Positions 1 through 8,327 are shown, counted from the first letter of the stretch. The stretch: 64,000 nt of DNA from Planctomonas sp. JC2975 (GCF_012985205.1 NZ_JABEKS010000001.1:2604001-2668000), one strand, 5' to 3'. Notes: generated by a model from the sequence alone, not told the origin. Made by a program: numbers and translations.

Positions 1-336
1 CAGGAACTTGTTGCAGTCCGGGTTTGCGCAGGGGCGCAATCGGCCCGGCAGCTCTCGTGTGACCCGCGCCCACTCCAGCACGATCTCGGCCGCCTCCTTG
101 GCCGCGGCGGGTGCACGAACCTCCCATCCGAGTCCCTCGGGGGTGAAGACGGGCGTTTGGTGCACGCCCTCCAGATGACGCGCCAGGATGCCCGCCTCGG
201 CTTCCCCGCGGATCACCGAGTGCAGCTCATCGCGCACGGCAACGAGTTTCGGGTCGTCAAGAGTCTCCACGATCGCGCCCGCCACAACGGGCGCACTGTT
301 CAGCACTGCGAGCAGGCGGTCTTCGGTCACAGACAT
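1..336 (-). CDS. CGNR zinc-finger (ABATE-type) transcriptional regulator, 3' end off the window
   Basis: Reading leftwards from the ATG at 336 gives about 112 residues that stay open to the window edge, so the C-terminal part is missing. The N-terminal helical part is followed by a CANPDCNKF-like motif, the first half of the CGNR zinc finger. Proteins of this family have an N-terminal ABATE domain and a C-terminal CGNR finger and act as DNA-binding regulators. It is divergent from the oxidoreductase gene at 461, and the shared intergenic region has paired inverted repeats, which suggests it controls that gene and itself. The family call is good; the regulatory target is inferred. Confidence 0.8.
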   Translation of the reverse strand, partial: MSVTEDRLLAVLNSAPVVAGAIVETLDDPKLVAVRDELHSVIRGEAEAGILARHLEGVHQTPVFTPEGLGWEVRAPAAAKEAAEIVLEWARVTRELPGRLRPCANPDCNKFL

Positions 337-419
337 CTAACCAGCCTAGCGCGATTGACAAGTTAGAAAGGGAATCGTATGATCGCAATCTAACTATTTA
401 TCGATCGATTACTGGTTAG
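337..419 (+). promoter_or_regulatory. Divergent promoter with paired operator-like repeats
   Basis: A near-perfect housekeeping promoter, TTGACA (355-360), 17-bp spacer, TATGAT (378-383), drives the oxidoreductase gene at 461. Two inverted-repeat pairs surround it: CTAACCAG (337-344) with CTGGTTAG (412-419), and AGTTAG (361-366) with CTAACT (390-395). All four share a CTAAC core. The inner left copy lies inside the promoter spacer and the outer left copy abuts the start codon of the divergent regulator, as expected for autoregulated repression. Which protein binds is inferred. Confidence 0.7.
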
Positions 420-460
420 AGCGATCACGCTCCCTGCGTCGATCGACGGAAGGGTCGTCC

Positions 461-1018
461 GTGAGTACCGCTTTGATCGTGGGGCACCCCGATCTCGCAA
501 CATCCCGAGTGAACTCGGCTCTGACGGAAGCAGCGCGCTCTCTGCCGTCCGTCGACATTCGTGTCTTGAGCGATCTTTATCCGGGTGGTGGTCCGGACGT
601 CGCCGAGGAGCAATCCGCGCTAGCGGCGGCCGACCACCTCGTTCTGCTCTACCCGACGTATTGGTATGCGCCTCCTGCGCAGCTCAAGCGCTGGCTCGAC
701 GAGGTACTGGTGCGTGGCTGGGCTTACGGCACCGGACGGCCCGGCGCTCTCGCAGGCAAATCCTTGACGGTCGTCACCTCGACCGGCGGTGACGAGCCGG
801 GGTATCAGCCCGGCGAGCTGCACAGTTTCGCGTACGACGTCATCTTGGCGCCGATGAAGGCCACCGCGCACCGGCTGGGAATGAGGTGGCAGCCGCCGCT
901 CGTCGTCCACGGCGTCCGTGACCTGAGTGACGACGACCTCGATGAACTCGGCCGAGCTTTTCAAGAGCTGCTATCCGAGGAGCGTCAGCCCGAAGCGTCG
1001 GACCGGAGCGTCGCGTGA
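461..1018 (+). CDS. NAD(P)H-dependent flavodoxin-fold oxidoreductase (KefF/YwrO-like)
   Basis: This 185-residue protein has the flavodoxin-like fold of the NAD(P)H:quinone oxidoreductase family. Visible features are the N-terminal strand ending in GHPD, a hydrophobic VLLYPTYWY block around residue 60 before PPAQLKRWLDEV, and a TSTGG loop around residue 109, all typical of FMN- or FAD-binding reductases such as KefF and YwrO. It probably reduces quinones or electrophiles in the cytosol. It sits behind a strong promoter with operator-like repeats shared with a divergent CGNR regulator, so it is probably inducible. The substrate cannot be told from sequence. Confidence 0.85.
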   Translation: MSTALIVGHPDLATSRVNSALTEAARSLPSVDIRVLSDLYPGGGPDVAEEQSALAAADHLVLLYPTYWYAPPAQLKRWLDEVLVRGWAYGTGRPGALAGKSLTVVTSTGGDEPGYQPGELHSFAYDVILAPMKATAHRLGMRWQPPLVVHGVRDLSDDDLDELGRAFQELLSEERQPEASDRSVA

Positions 1019-1059
1019 CGAGTGTGCGCACCCGACGCGTCATCCGAGCCGTTGAAAAG

Positions 1060-1728
1060 TTACCCCAGGGGGAAACGAAGCTCGTTCATGCTGCAAATCG
1101 TCTCGATGGGGTCCTCTGCGACCTCGAGGGCGATGCGGTGCTCGCTGGCGACACGGCTGGTCTCGGCGATGGCGAGTGCATGAGCGGCGAGCGTCTCGAG
1201 AACGCGCACGTCGACCGCATGTGAGCGGCCGAACGGCATCTCCACCGCGCCGATGGCCAGCACGCTGCGTCGCCGGCCAGGAACGTCGGAGACCACAGCG
1301 AACGTTCTTGTGCTGTCACTGCCGTAATGCGAGCGCAGGTATTGATCGTTTTGAAGCAGCAGCGCAGCATGCGAAGTCGACAGCGGACCGAGTGTAGAAA
1401 TGATCTCCGCCGCCAGCGGACCGCCTTCCGGGTGCTCGTCGGAGGTGTTGAATGCGGCCGCATACGACACGAGCGCGGTCCGCCAAACCGTGTCGAGTAC
1501 CTCGGGGATCTCGATGTCATGGCGGACAAGATCCCGGTAGCCGTCGCACAGTCTCATGCAGCGCCTCAAGTGGTTTTCGGCACGCGTGGCCTCCGCGAGG
1601 TCGTCAGCCACATGCCCTTCGAGCTCGACGACGCGCTGACCATCAGGCACGGTGGGTCTGGCATAGATCTCGTCCCCATTGACGACGAGATCGAAAGCGG
1701 CAAATACAGATTCGGTGACGCGGTCCAT
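1060..1728 (-). CDS. Hypothetical protein, unrecognised family
   Basis: A 222-residue soluble protein. The start is the ATG at 1728, preceded by AAGGGT; a longer reading to 1845 adds a Cys/Arg-rich stretch that looks non-coding. There is no signal peptide or membrane segment. A central block, around a NDQYLRSHYGSDS motif near residue 125, faintly recalls the conserved His motif of HEPN-like hypothetical proteins, and the C-terminal third resembles a dimerising alpha/beta domain. I do not recognise the family and assign no function. It runs against the neighbouring genes and appears monocistronic. Confidence 0.6.
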   Translation of the reverse strand: MDRVTESVFAAFDLVVNGDEIYARPTVPDGQRVVELEGHVADDLAEATRAENHLRRCMRLCDGYRDLVRHDIEIPEVLDTVWRTALVSYAAAFNTSDEHPEGGPLAAEIISTLGPLSTSHAALLLQNDQYLRSHYGSDSTRTFAVVSDVPGRRRSVLAIGAVEMPFGRSHAVDVRVLETLAAHALAIAETSRVASEHRIALEVAEDPIETICSMNELRFPLG

Positions 1729-2342
1729 GATCGACCCTTCCGTGCACCAGCATGCGCGCCAAGGTAGAGACCGGCAACGGCGGATCTGACTTCGACCGAC
1801 CCACATGCGCCGGACTCGACACTGCGGGGACAGATCGAAACGCACTAAGGGTGTTGTTCATGCGTCTTCGATCTCGTTACGGACGCACGAAAGGCACGGA
1901 GAACCAACCAGCTAACGAGTTCGGCAACGCCCGCATCGAAGGCGACCGGCGCCCGCACGCCGATCCGTCGCTGACGCGTTGAGTCGGCAACGGCACTTCG
2001 CGGCAGCCGGCTTCAATTCCGGCGTCGTGGAGGGTCGTCTACTGGGACGGTCCGTCTCGGCGGTCGCTTTGTGCCGGGCAGGACAGACCGTCATCTGTCT
2101 GCACGAACGTGGCGACCCCGCCGCACCTATGACGTGCGGGTGGGGTTGGCGAGGGGTTGATCTGGGGGGAGGACGCACCAATGCTGAGCCCATGACCACG
2201 AGCCGAATCGACGATGTCCGGGATGCTCGTGCCACGTATGCGAGAAGCGACCGGCCCTGCCATCCCCGGGCGGCGGCCACAATGTGTCTTGGTCGGCGTC
2301 GCTGGACGGATTAGCTGCCATGAACCAGGGAGGTTGTCGCAT
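1729..2342. other. Gene-poor stretch of about 610 bp
   Basis: No convincing long gene. A strong Shine-Dalgarno-like run GGGGGGAGG (2164-2172) precedes a five-codon ORF (ATG at 2181, product MLSP) whose ATGA stop overlaps the ATG (2192) of a 40-codon ORF ending at 2314. This could be a tiny leader or small protein, but composition and conservation cannot be judged here. The real ribosome site for the next gene is AGGGAGG at 2327-2333. Confidence 0.4.
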
Positions 2343-3518
2343 ATGGCGGATCGCGTAGACGAGAGGTATCTCGACAGAGAAGGAAGAGGGTTGCCGCGCG
2401 GCGTGCGCACGGCATCCGAGTGGGCGTGGCGACTGCTGGTCATCGCAGCTCTTGTCGCCGTCGTGGTGTATCTGATCGTGGTCTTTCAGGACGTCGTCGT
2501 GCCACTCCTGGTGGCGCTTCTCGTTTGCGCCTTGGTCGCCCCGACGGTTGCTGGGCTCCGGCGCCGTCATTGGCCGAAATGGATCGCCATTCTGGTCTGC
2601 CTGGTGGTGTTGATCGTCGTGGTTGCCGGCCTTGTGCTGCTCGTGGTGTGGCAGGTGCGTGTCGGGCTGCCGCAGTTGGAGCGGGAATCCACGGCCTCAT
2701 ACACCCGGCTCAGGGACGCCCTGCGCGAGCCGCCATTCGACATCACGGATCGCCAACTGGCGGGGTACTTCTCCCAGGCGGCCGACTTCCTCCGGAAGGA
2801 TTCAGCATCCATCCTCGGTGGTGCGCTGAAAGTGGGTGCGGCCACCGGTCACGTGCTGGCCGGATCGCTGATCGCCCTGTTCGCCACGATCTTCATCCTG
2901 ATCGACGGGGCGGGAATCTGGCGCTGGATCGTTCGCCTCTTCCCACGTACCGCGACGCCGGGATTGACCGCGGCGGGGGAGGCCGGCTGGCGCACATTGA
3001 CCAGCTTCATTCGAGTGCAGATCGTCGTGGCGCTCGTGAACGCCGTGGGGATCGGCCTCGTCGCGTTCTTCCTCGGACTGCCGCTCGCGATTCCGATCGC
3101 GGTGATCGTACTGCTGGCGTCCTTCATACCCGTGATCGGTGCCATCGTCTCCGGCATCGTCGCCGTCGTGATCGCCCTGATCTTCGGCGGCCCCATCCAG
3201 GCGATCATCATGCTCGCCGGTGTGCTCGGCGTGCACCTTCTGGAAGCGCACGTTCTTCAACCGCTCCTGGTCGGCGGTGCTGTGAAGGTGCATCCGCTGG
3301 CTGTCGTGGTGGGAGTCGCGGCGGGCACCGGACTCGCCGGTGTTCCCGGCGCCCTGTTCGCCGTGCCCTTCCTCGCCGTCGCCAACGCCATGATCACGGC
3401 CATGCTGCACTCCGGTCGCCAACCCGCTCCTATCGACGAGCACGGTGACACCGAAACGGCGCCGCACCACGAAAGCGAGATCACCGGACCGCCGGCCGGA
3501 GCAGAGACAGATCGATAG
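2343..3518 (+). CDS. AI-2E family transporter (permease)
   Basis: A 391-residue integral membrane protein of the AI-2E/TqsA family (former UPF0118). Two hydrophobic segments near residues 25-80 are followed by a soluble amphipathic region (about 90-160) and a C-terminal bundle of about five membrane segments, the family layout. The C terminus is a charged cytoplasmic tail. ATG at 2343 is preceded by AGGGAGG at 2327-2333; a longer in-frame ATG at 2214 lies in a region with no ribosome site. Family members export small molecules, autoinducer-2 or ions; the substrate here is unknown. Confidence 0.88.
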   Translation: MADRVDERYLDREGRGLPRGVRTASEWAWRLLVIAALVAVVVYLIVVFQDVVVPLLVALLVCALVAPTVAGLRRRHWPKWIAILVCLVVLIVVVAGLVLLVVWQVRVGLPQLERESTASYTRLRDALREPPFDITDRQLAGYFSQAADFLRKDSASILGGALKVGAATGHVLAGSLIALFATIFILIDGAGIWRWIVRLFPRTATPGLTAAGEAGWRTLTSFIRVQIVVALVNAVGIGLVAFFLGLPLAIPIAVIVLLASFIPVIGAIVSGIVAVVIALIFGGPIQAIIMLAGVLGVHLLEAHVLQPLLVGGAVKVHPLAVVVGVAAGTGLAGVPGALFAVPFLAVANAMITAMLHSGRQPAPIDEHGDTETAPHHESEITGPPAGAETDR

Positions 3519-3537
3519 CACCCGCACCGAACGATTG

Positions 3538-3575
3538 CCGGCCCGCACCGGACGCGCAGCGGGCCGGTAGTCTTC
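3538..3575 (+). terminator. GC-rich hairpin after the AI-2E permease gene
   Basis: CCGGCCCGC (3538-3546) pairs with GCGGGCCGG (3559-3567) over nine bases and is followed by TAGTCTTCT. It lies 19 bp past the permease stop. It ends just before the proposed -10 of the trpS leader, so it could also be an operator. Confidence 0.5.
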
Positions 3576-3579
3576 TCGC

Positions 3580-3615
3580 ATGTGTTCAATGCACTCTTCG
3601 TGGTGGCTGCTTTAG
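3580..3615 (+). CDS. Trp leader peptide of trpS (11 residues, tandem Trp)
   Basis: A small ORF reads MCSMHSSWWLL and stop, with two consecutive Trp codons at 3601-3606 just before the stop. No Shine-Dalgarno precedes it, but TAGTCT (3568-3573) ends six bases before the ATG, the spacing of leaderless actinobacterial transcripts. It lies 93 bp upstream of the trpS start and its Trp codons overlap the first arm of a set of alternative hairpins. Ribosome-mediated attenuation of an auxiliary TrpRS gene is established in Streptomyces coelicolor; this is an inference by the same logic. Confidence 0.7.
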   Translation: MCSMHSSWWLL

Positions 3616-3658
3616 CAGCCGATTGACGCATGTTCGCGGGCTGCACGGCAGTCCGCGA
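3604..3658 (+). promoter_or_regulatory. Transcription attenuator of trpS (alternative hairpins 1:2, 2:3, 3:4)
   Basis: Arm 1 GGCTGC (3605-3610, overlapping the second Trp codon) pairs with arm 2 GCAGCC (3615-3620). Arm 2 can instead pair with GGCTGC in arm 3 (3639-3644). Arm 3 TCGCGGGCTGC (3634-3644) pairs with arm 4 GCAGTCCGCGA (3648-3658) over 11 bp with one G-U and a three-base loop. A ribosome stalled on the Trp codons would mask arm 1, free arm 2 to pair with arm 3 and so break 3:4. The U-run after 3:4 is weak, as is common in high-GC actinobacteria. Confidence 0.65.
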
Positions 3659-3708
3659 GAGTCGCGGAGTCCTTTCCCCGTGCGGCCCCTCATCGGAAGG
3701 GGACCGCC

Positions 3709-4761
3709 ATGGATTCGTTCGCCGCCGCTCGCTCACGCATGCCCGACCTCGAAGCCCGCATCGCCGCCAACCCGGGAGCGTTTCGAATCCTCACCGGAGA
3801 ACGACCGACGGGACGATTGCACCTCGGGCATTACTTCGGAACCATTCGAGAACGGGTGCGCCTCCAGACGCTTGGCGTTGACACGTTCGTGATCCTCGCG
3901 GACTACCAGGTCATCACTGACCGCGACACCTCTGCCAACGTCGCCGACAGCGTCGACTCCGCGGTTCTGGACTATCTCGCGGCGGGACTCGACCCCACCA
4001 GGACGACGATCTTCACCCACTCGGCCGTTCCCGTACTGAACCAGCCGATGCTGCCGTTCCTAAGCCTGGTGACCGAGGCGGAACTACGCCGAAACCCAAC
4101 CGTGAAGGCCGAACTGGCCGCATCCGAGCGGGCACTGAGCGGCCTGCTGCTCACCTACCCCGTGCACCAAGCTGCCGACATCCTCTTCTGCAAAGGCAAC
4201 CTCGTCCCAGTCGGAAAGGACAACCTGCCGCACGTCGAGCTGACCCGCACCATCGCCCGCCGATTCAACGACCGCTACGGGCGGATCTTCCCGGAACCCG
4301 AAGGCATGGTCACCCATGCGCCGGAGATCCCCGGAGTCGACGGTCGAAAGATGTCCAAGAGCTACGGCAACGCGATCGCACTGTCGATGACCGCAGACGA
4401 AACCGCGGACGCGATCCGACGCACCCGCACCGACGCCGAACGCACCATCACATACGATCCGGAAGGTCGCCCCGCCGTTTCCGGGCTGCTCTCCACCGCA
4501 GCCTTATGCCTCGGCACGACCCCCGGGCAGGTCGCCGACCAGATCGGCGACCGCGGAAGCAGAGCACTCAAGACCCTCACCACCGACGCAGTCAACGACT
4601 TCCTCACCGAGCACCGGCGTCGACGCATCGAGCTGGAATCGGACCCCCGCATCGCCTGGGACGTTCTTCGGGCCGGAAACGAAGCGGCGAACCGCATCGC
4701 AAACACCACGCTCGCCGAGGTCCGCGACCGCATGGGGATGAGCTACGCGAACGTCCGATAG
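3709..4761 (+). CDS. trpS: Tryptophanyl-tRNA synthetase
   Basis: A class I aminoacyl-tRNA synthetase of 350 residues that charges tRNA-Trp. The HIGH signature is read as HLGHY (38-42) after TGERPTGR, and KMSKS is intact at 214-218. Length fits bacterial TrpRS. It is preceded by a Trp-Trp leader peptide and attenuator hairpins, so expression should rise when charged tRNA-Trp is short. Actinobacteria often hold two TrpRS types, one resistant to indolmycin and attenuator-controlled; this may be that auxiliary copy, but the window alone cannot show whether a second trpS exists. Confidence 0.93.
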   Translation: MDSFAAARSRMPDLEARIAANPGAFRILTGERPTGRLHLGHYFGTIRERVRLQTLGVDTFVILADYQVITDRDTSANVADSVDSAVLDYLAAGLDPTRTTIFTHSAVPVLNQPMLPFLSLVTEAELRRNPTVKAELAASERALSGLLLTYPVHQAADILFCKGNLVPVGKDNLPHVELTRTIARRFNDRYGRIFPEPEGMVTHAPEIPGVDGRKMSKSYGNAIALSMTADETADAIRRTRTDAERTITYDPEGRPAVSGLLSTAALCLGTTPGQVADQIGDRGSRALKTLTTDAVNDFLTEHRRRRIELESDPRIAWDVLRAGNEAANRIANTTLAEVRDRMGMSYANVR

Positions 4762-4854
4762 CTGATCGGTCAGCGCGCGGCGTCGTCGAGCACGTTGTCG
4801 ATCCACTCGTGCACGCGCATGGACCATCGACCGTCACGGCAGTATTGTCGGCCC

Positions 4855-5208
4855 GTGTCGAGGCGAATCCGGAGCGCGAGCGCGGCGATCATCATCGTCC
4901 TCGCACTCAGCGGTTGCACGACGGCAAGCAGTCAGCCGCGGTCAACGGCGACGGTGAACCGGGCCCCCATCGCAAGCACGTCAGCGGCACCTCCGGCGAA
5001 GCCCATCGTGGATCCATCTGCAGGTGTCTCGACGGTGTGCAGGTGCGTATGCGAATGCCGGGAGCGCGGCGGGGAAGGCACCGCAAGAGCCTACGGGCAC
5101 CCCTGCAACGCAACCTTGGTACTGACGGCTTCCCAGGGACTCGATCACACGCATCACGCGGTGCGCTGCGACCTCGAATCGGGGACACGGACACGGGCAC
5201 CGAGGTGA
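4855..5208 (+). CDS. Putative small lipoprotein
   Basis: Read from the GTG at 4855, this 117-residue ORF starts with two Arg residues, a hydrophobic run and an LALSGC lipobox with Cys near residue 20, so it is probably exported and lipidated. A Ser/Thr/Pro/Ala-rich linker follows. The last 50 residues hold several Cys and His residues but are Arg-rich in a way that looks partly frameshifted. I do not recognise it; the N-terminal half is credible, the C-terminal frame less so. Confidence 0.45.
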   Translation: MSRRIRSASAAIIIVLALSGCTTASSQPRSTATVNRAPIASTSAAPPAKPIVDPSAGVSTVCRCVCECRERGGEGTARAYGHPCNATLVLTASQGLDHTHHAVRCDLESGTRTRAPR

Positions 5209-5284
5209 TCCGGCCGCTTGGGTAGATGAAGAGGTTTCGCGAACGGGTGCGAGGCACGGACACCGTTGGAACGGCTCACTCCCC

Positions 5285-6658
5285 CTACATCGAAGCCATA
5301 TCCGCGAACCGCGAGAAGTGCCCCTGGAACGCGACGGTCACGGTCCGCGTCGGGCCGTTGCGGTGTTTGGCCACGATGAGGTCGGCCTCGCCCGCCCGCG
5401 GGTTGTCCTTCTCGTAGGCGCTTTCGCGATGCAGCAGGATGACGACATCGGCGTCCTGCTCGATCGACCCCGACTCGCGCAGGTCGCTGAGCGCGGGCAG
5501 CTTGTCGGCACGCTGCTCGGGTCCACGGTTCAGCTGGGAGAGCGCAACGACGGGGACCTGCAGTTCCTTCGCGAGCAGCTTGAGCGCACGCGAGAACTCG
5601 CTGACCTCCTGTTGGCGACTCTCGACGCGCTTGCCGCTCGTCATCAGCTGCAGGTAGTCGATGACGACCATCCGGAGGCCGACGCGCTGCTTGAGCCGAC
5701 GGCACTTCGCACGGATCTCGACGAGCGTCATGTTCGGGCTGTCGTCGATGTACAGGGGAGCGTCGTTGATGCGTCCGCGGGTCGAAGCGATCGTGGTCCA
5801 GTCGCGCTGGTCGACCGTGCCCTTGCGCATGTTCTGAAGCGGAACGGATGCCTCGGCCGACAGCAGACGCATCGCGATCTCGCTCCGCCCCATCTCGAGC
5901 GAGAAGAAGATGGTCGGCAGATCGTGATGGATGGCGGCGGCCCGGGCGAAGTCCAGCGCCAGCGTCGACTTACCGAGTGCGGGTCGCGCGGCGACGATCA
6001 CCATCTGCCCCGGATGCAACCCGTTGGTGAGTTCGTCGAGGTCGGCGAATCCGGTCGGCACGCCCGTCATGCTGCCGTCTTTGTGCTTCGCTGCCTCGAT
6101 CTCGTCGATGGCAGCGGTGACGGCATCCGTCAGTGGGATGTAGTCCTCTGTTTCCTGATGACCGGTCACCGAGTAGATCTCGGCTTGGGCCTCGTTGACG
6201 AGGTCGAGCACCTCGCCCTCGCCGTTGTATCCCATCTGCGTGATGCGGGTGCCCGCCTCGACGAGGCGACGCAGCAATGCTCGCTCGGCCACGATCTCGG
6301 CGTAGTAGCCGGCGTTGGCCGCTGTCGGCACCAGGCTCGTGAGGGAATGCAGGTACTCGGGACCGCCCGCCCGGCTCAGATCGCCGGTCTTGCTCAGCTC
6401 GTCGGTGACGGCGATCACGTCAGTGGGTTCGCCGCGTGAGTAGAGCGAAAGGATCGCCTCGAAGACGACCTCGTGCTTCGGGATGTAGAAGTCGCCACCG
6501 CGCACGGTCTCGACGACATCCGCAACGGCATCCTTGCTCAGGAGCATTCCGCCGAGAGCGCTCTGCTCGGCGAGCAGGTCATGCGGAGGCGTGCGCTCCG
6601 TCGATCGACGTTCGGGTTCGGGTCCGCCATCGGCAAGACCCAGGTGAGCGATCGACAC
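5285..6658 (-). CDS. dnaB: Replicative DNA helicase DnaB
   Basis: 457 residues, the normal length for an intein-free DnaB. The N-terminal all-alpha domain (about 28-130) binds primase and forms the hexamer collar; the RecA-like domain carries Walker A ARPALGKST (224-232) and Walker B VVIDYLQL (331-338), followed by the QQEVSEFSRALKLLAKEL segment. It unwinds DNA ahead of the fork, loaded at oriC. The gene is transcribed alone on the minus strand behind an 812-bp gene-free region with DnaA-box-like sequences, which suggests DnaA-linked control. Confidence 0.97.
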   Translation of the reverse strand: MSIAHLGLADGGPEPERRSTERTPPHDLLAEQSALGGMLLSKDAVADVVETVRGGDFYIPKHEVVFEAILSLYSRGEPTDVIAVTDELSKTGDLSRAGGPEYLHSLTSLVPTAANAGYYAEIVAERALLRRLVEAGTRITQMGYNGEGEVLDLVNEAQAEIYSVTGHQETEDYIPLTDAVTAAIDEIEAAKHKDGSMTGVPTGFADLDELTNGLHPGQMVIVAARPALGKSTLALDFARAAAIHHDLPTIFFSLEMGRSEIAMRLLSAEASVPLQNMRKGTVDQRDWTTIASTRGRINDAPLYIDDSPNMTLVEIRAKCRRLKQRVGLRMVVIDYLQLMTSGKRVESRQQEVSEFSRALKLLAKELQVPVVALSQLNRGPEQRADKLPALSDLRESGSIEQDADVVILLHRESAYEKDNPRAGEADLIVAKHRNGPTRTVTVAFQGHFSRFADMASM

Positions 6659-7470
6659 CCAGACCTCCTGTTATCCCCCCGGTGCCGGCCCAATGCCGGC
6701 TCTACCTCTTCGACTTCGCGCTCGGAGCGGATCCACCGCTCATCACGTCGCGTTCCTTGTGGGCACAACGCATCAGCGGTGTCCTCCAGCAGTGCTCTTC
6801 AACGGTCTCAGTCACCCCCGACAAAGACCCTCGAATCGCGCTCGGCACCCCATCGCCTGCAACGCTGACCCACCCTAGGGAAGCCTCTCCGCACAGCACA
6901 ACTCAGCCTGTGGATAACTCTGGGGACAATCTGCGTGAAACGCCGACGGCTGTGTGCACAAGGTGTGAGGAATTCTGGGGATAACCAAGAAAGTTCACCG
7001 CGTTTATGCTGCCTGACCAGGTAAATAGTTATCCCGGCCCTGTGTGTAAAAACTCGTCGAATCCTGTGGCAAGCGCACGTCACGACACTCCCGACATGTG
7101 GACAAAGCTTGCGGAAAGTGAGGCGAGGTGTTAGCTCACGACGGGTCGGCGGCCGACGTCCCAGAGTGCTCAGAAGAGCGTCGACTCGACGTTCGGCATC
7201 CGCTCTTCCATGTTGCGTAAGGCATGCAACGGATCGCTACATGCGGCCTTGCATACCCGGGTACCAGCGGCACCGCCGCGCGCTGTGCGGGTGCCCATGA
7301 AACCGTCCGGACATCCGATGTTTCCCGGCTGGCAATGTGGCTTGGCAATCGGATCGGAGTTCGGTTCGGCGATCATCAGCTGCCACCCTCACGGGTGCTC
7401 GGCCGGAAGTCCGGGTCCGCCTTCCGACGAATCCAGCCGCCGCACGGCCGGAGCGCCGCCAGCCGCACAC
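6659..7470. other. Long gene-free region upstream of dnaB with DnaA-box-like sequences
   Basis: No plausible gene on either strand. Between 6909 and 7105 lie one perfect DnaA box TGTGGATAA (6909-6917) and near matches TGGGGACAA (6921-6929), TGTGCACAA (6953-6961), TGGGGATAA (6976-6984) and TGTGGACAA (7097-7105), all in the same orientation, with an AT-richer patch around 7000-7050. The remainder (7110-7470) shows nothing I can assign. The cluster lies 250-450 bp upstream of the dnaB start and may be a DnaA titration or regulatory site. Confidence 0.55.
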
Positions 7471-7512
7471 GCGAAACGGGCCGCACCCAGAAGAGGATGC
7501 GGCCCGTTTCGC
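7471..7512 (-). terminator. Rho-independent-type terminator of the rpsF-ssb-rpsR-rplI operon
   Basis: GCGAAACGGGCCGCA (7471-7485) pairs perfectly with TGCGGCCCGTTTCGC (7498-7512), a 15-bp stem with a 12-base loop. It lies 14 bp past the rplI stop. Symmetry would allow action in both directions. Confidence 0.85.
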
Positions 7513-7526
7513 GAGAAGAGCGACGC

Positions 7527-7979
7527 CTACTTCGCGGCGACCACCTGAAGGGTGATCGTTGCGTTGATGTCGTCGCGCAGCTTGATGGTCGCCTCGTGCG
7601 TTCCGACCGACTTGATCGGCGCGGCGATCTCGATCTTGCGCTTGTCGACGGCACCGATACCGGCGGCCTCGACGGCGGCGGCGATGTCGGCCGGCTTCAC
7701 CGAACCGAACAGACGGCCCTCGGCGCCGGCCTTGACGGTGAGCTTCACCTTCGTGGCCTGCAGCTTCGCCTTGAGGTCCTGAGCCTCTTCGATCGTCGCG
7801 TGCTCGCGAGCGGCACGTGCCGAACGGATCTGCTCGACCTGCTTCTCGCCACCACGGGTCCACGCGATCGCGAAGCCCTGCGGGATGAGGTAGTTGCGGG
7901 CGTAGCCGTTCTTGACCTCGACGACGTCACCGGCCGAACCGAGGCCGGAGACCTCGTGAGTCAGAATGAGTTTCGACAT
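7527..7979 (-). CDS. rplI: 50S ribosomal protein L9
   Basis: 150 residues. The N-terminal rRNA-binding domain begins [10 protein letters not shown] and carries the family pattern [21 protein letters not shown] (around 18-38); a long helix (about 42-75) links it to the C-terminal domain, which contains GRLFGSV. It is the last gene of the rpsF-ssb-rpsR-rplI operon, 11 bp after rpsR, and is followed by a strong terminator. L9 binds 23S rRNA near the L1 stalk and limits frameshifting. Confidence 0.97.
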   Translation of the reverse strand: MSKLILTHEVSGLGSAGDVVEVKNGYARNYLIPQGFAIAWTRGGEKQVEQIRSARAAREHATIEEAQDLKAKLQATKVKLTVKAGAEGRLFGSVKPADIAAAVEAAGIGAVDKRKIEIAAPIKSVGTHEATIKLRDDINATITLQVVAAK

Positions 7980-7990
7980 GGGGGTGACTC

Positions 7991-8254
7991 CTAACGGCCC
8001 GAGCCGGCGTACGGCAGCAGGGCCATCTCGCGGGCGTTCTTGACGGCCTTCGCGATGAGGCGCTGCTCCTGCACGGAGACACCGGTGATACGACGGGCAC
8101 GGATCTTGCCGCGCTCGGAGATGAACTTGCGCAGGGTGGCGACGTCTTTGTAATCGATGACGCCGACGCGGACGGTCTTCGCCGGAGCAGCGTTCTTCCC
8201 GTCCTTACCCTTGCGGATCGGCTTGCGGCGGTCGCCGCTCGACTTTCCAGCCAT
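7991..8254 (-). CDS. rpsR: 30S ribosomal protein S18
   Basis: 87 residues with the S18 core: [18 protein letters not shown], then [29 protein letters not shown]. There are no Cys residues, so it is the zinc-free form, and the N terminus is a basic tail. S18 pairs with S6 on the small-subunit platform, matching the operon order rpsF-ssb-rpsR. It lies 11 bp before rplI and 132 bp after ssb; the gap to ssb holds a short direct repeat. Confidence 0.97.
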   Translation of the reverse strand: MAGKSSGDRRKPIRKGKDGKNAAPAKTVRVGVIDYKDVATLRKFISERGKIRARRITGVSVQEQRLIAKAVKNAREMALLPYAGSGR

Positions 8255-8327
8255 GGTTTTTCCTTCGGATGATGCGGATGCCCGTGCTCAGGCATCCGCG
8301 GAATGCTTGTTATCGCGGCTCGCGCCG

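Noticed and set aside
4761-4774. GCTGATCGGTCAGC hairpin at the trpS stop as terminator
   Set aside because: Five-bp stem only and no U-run; too weak to call.
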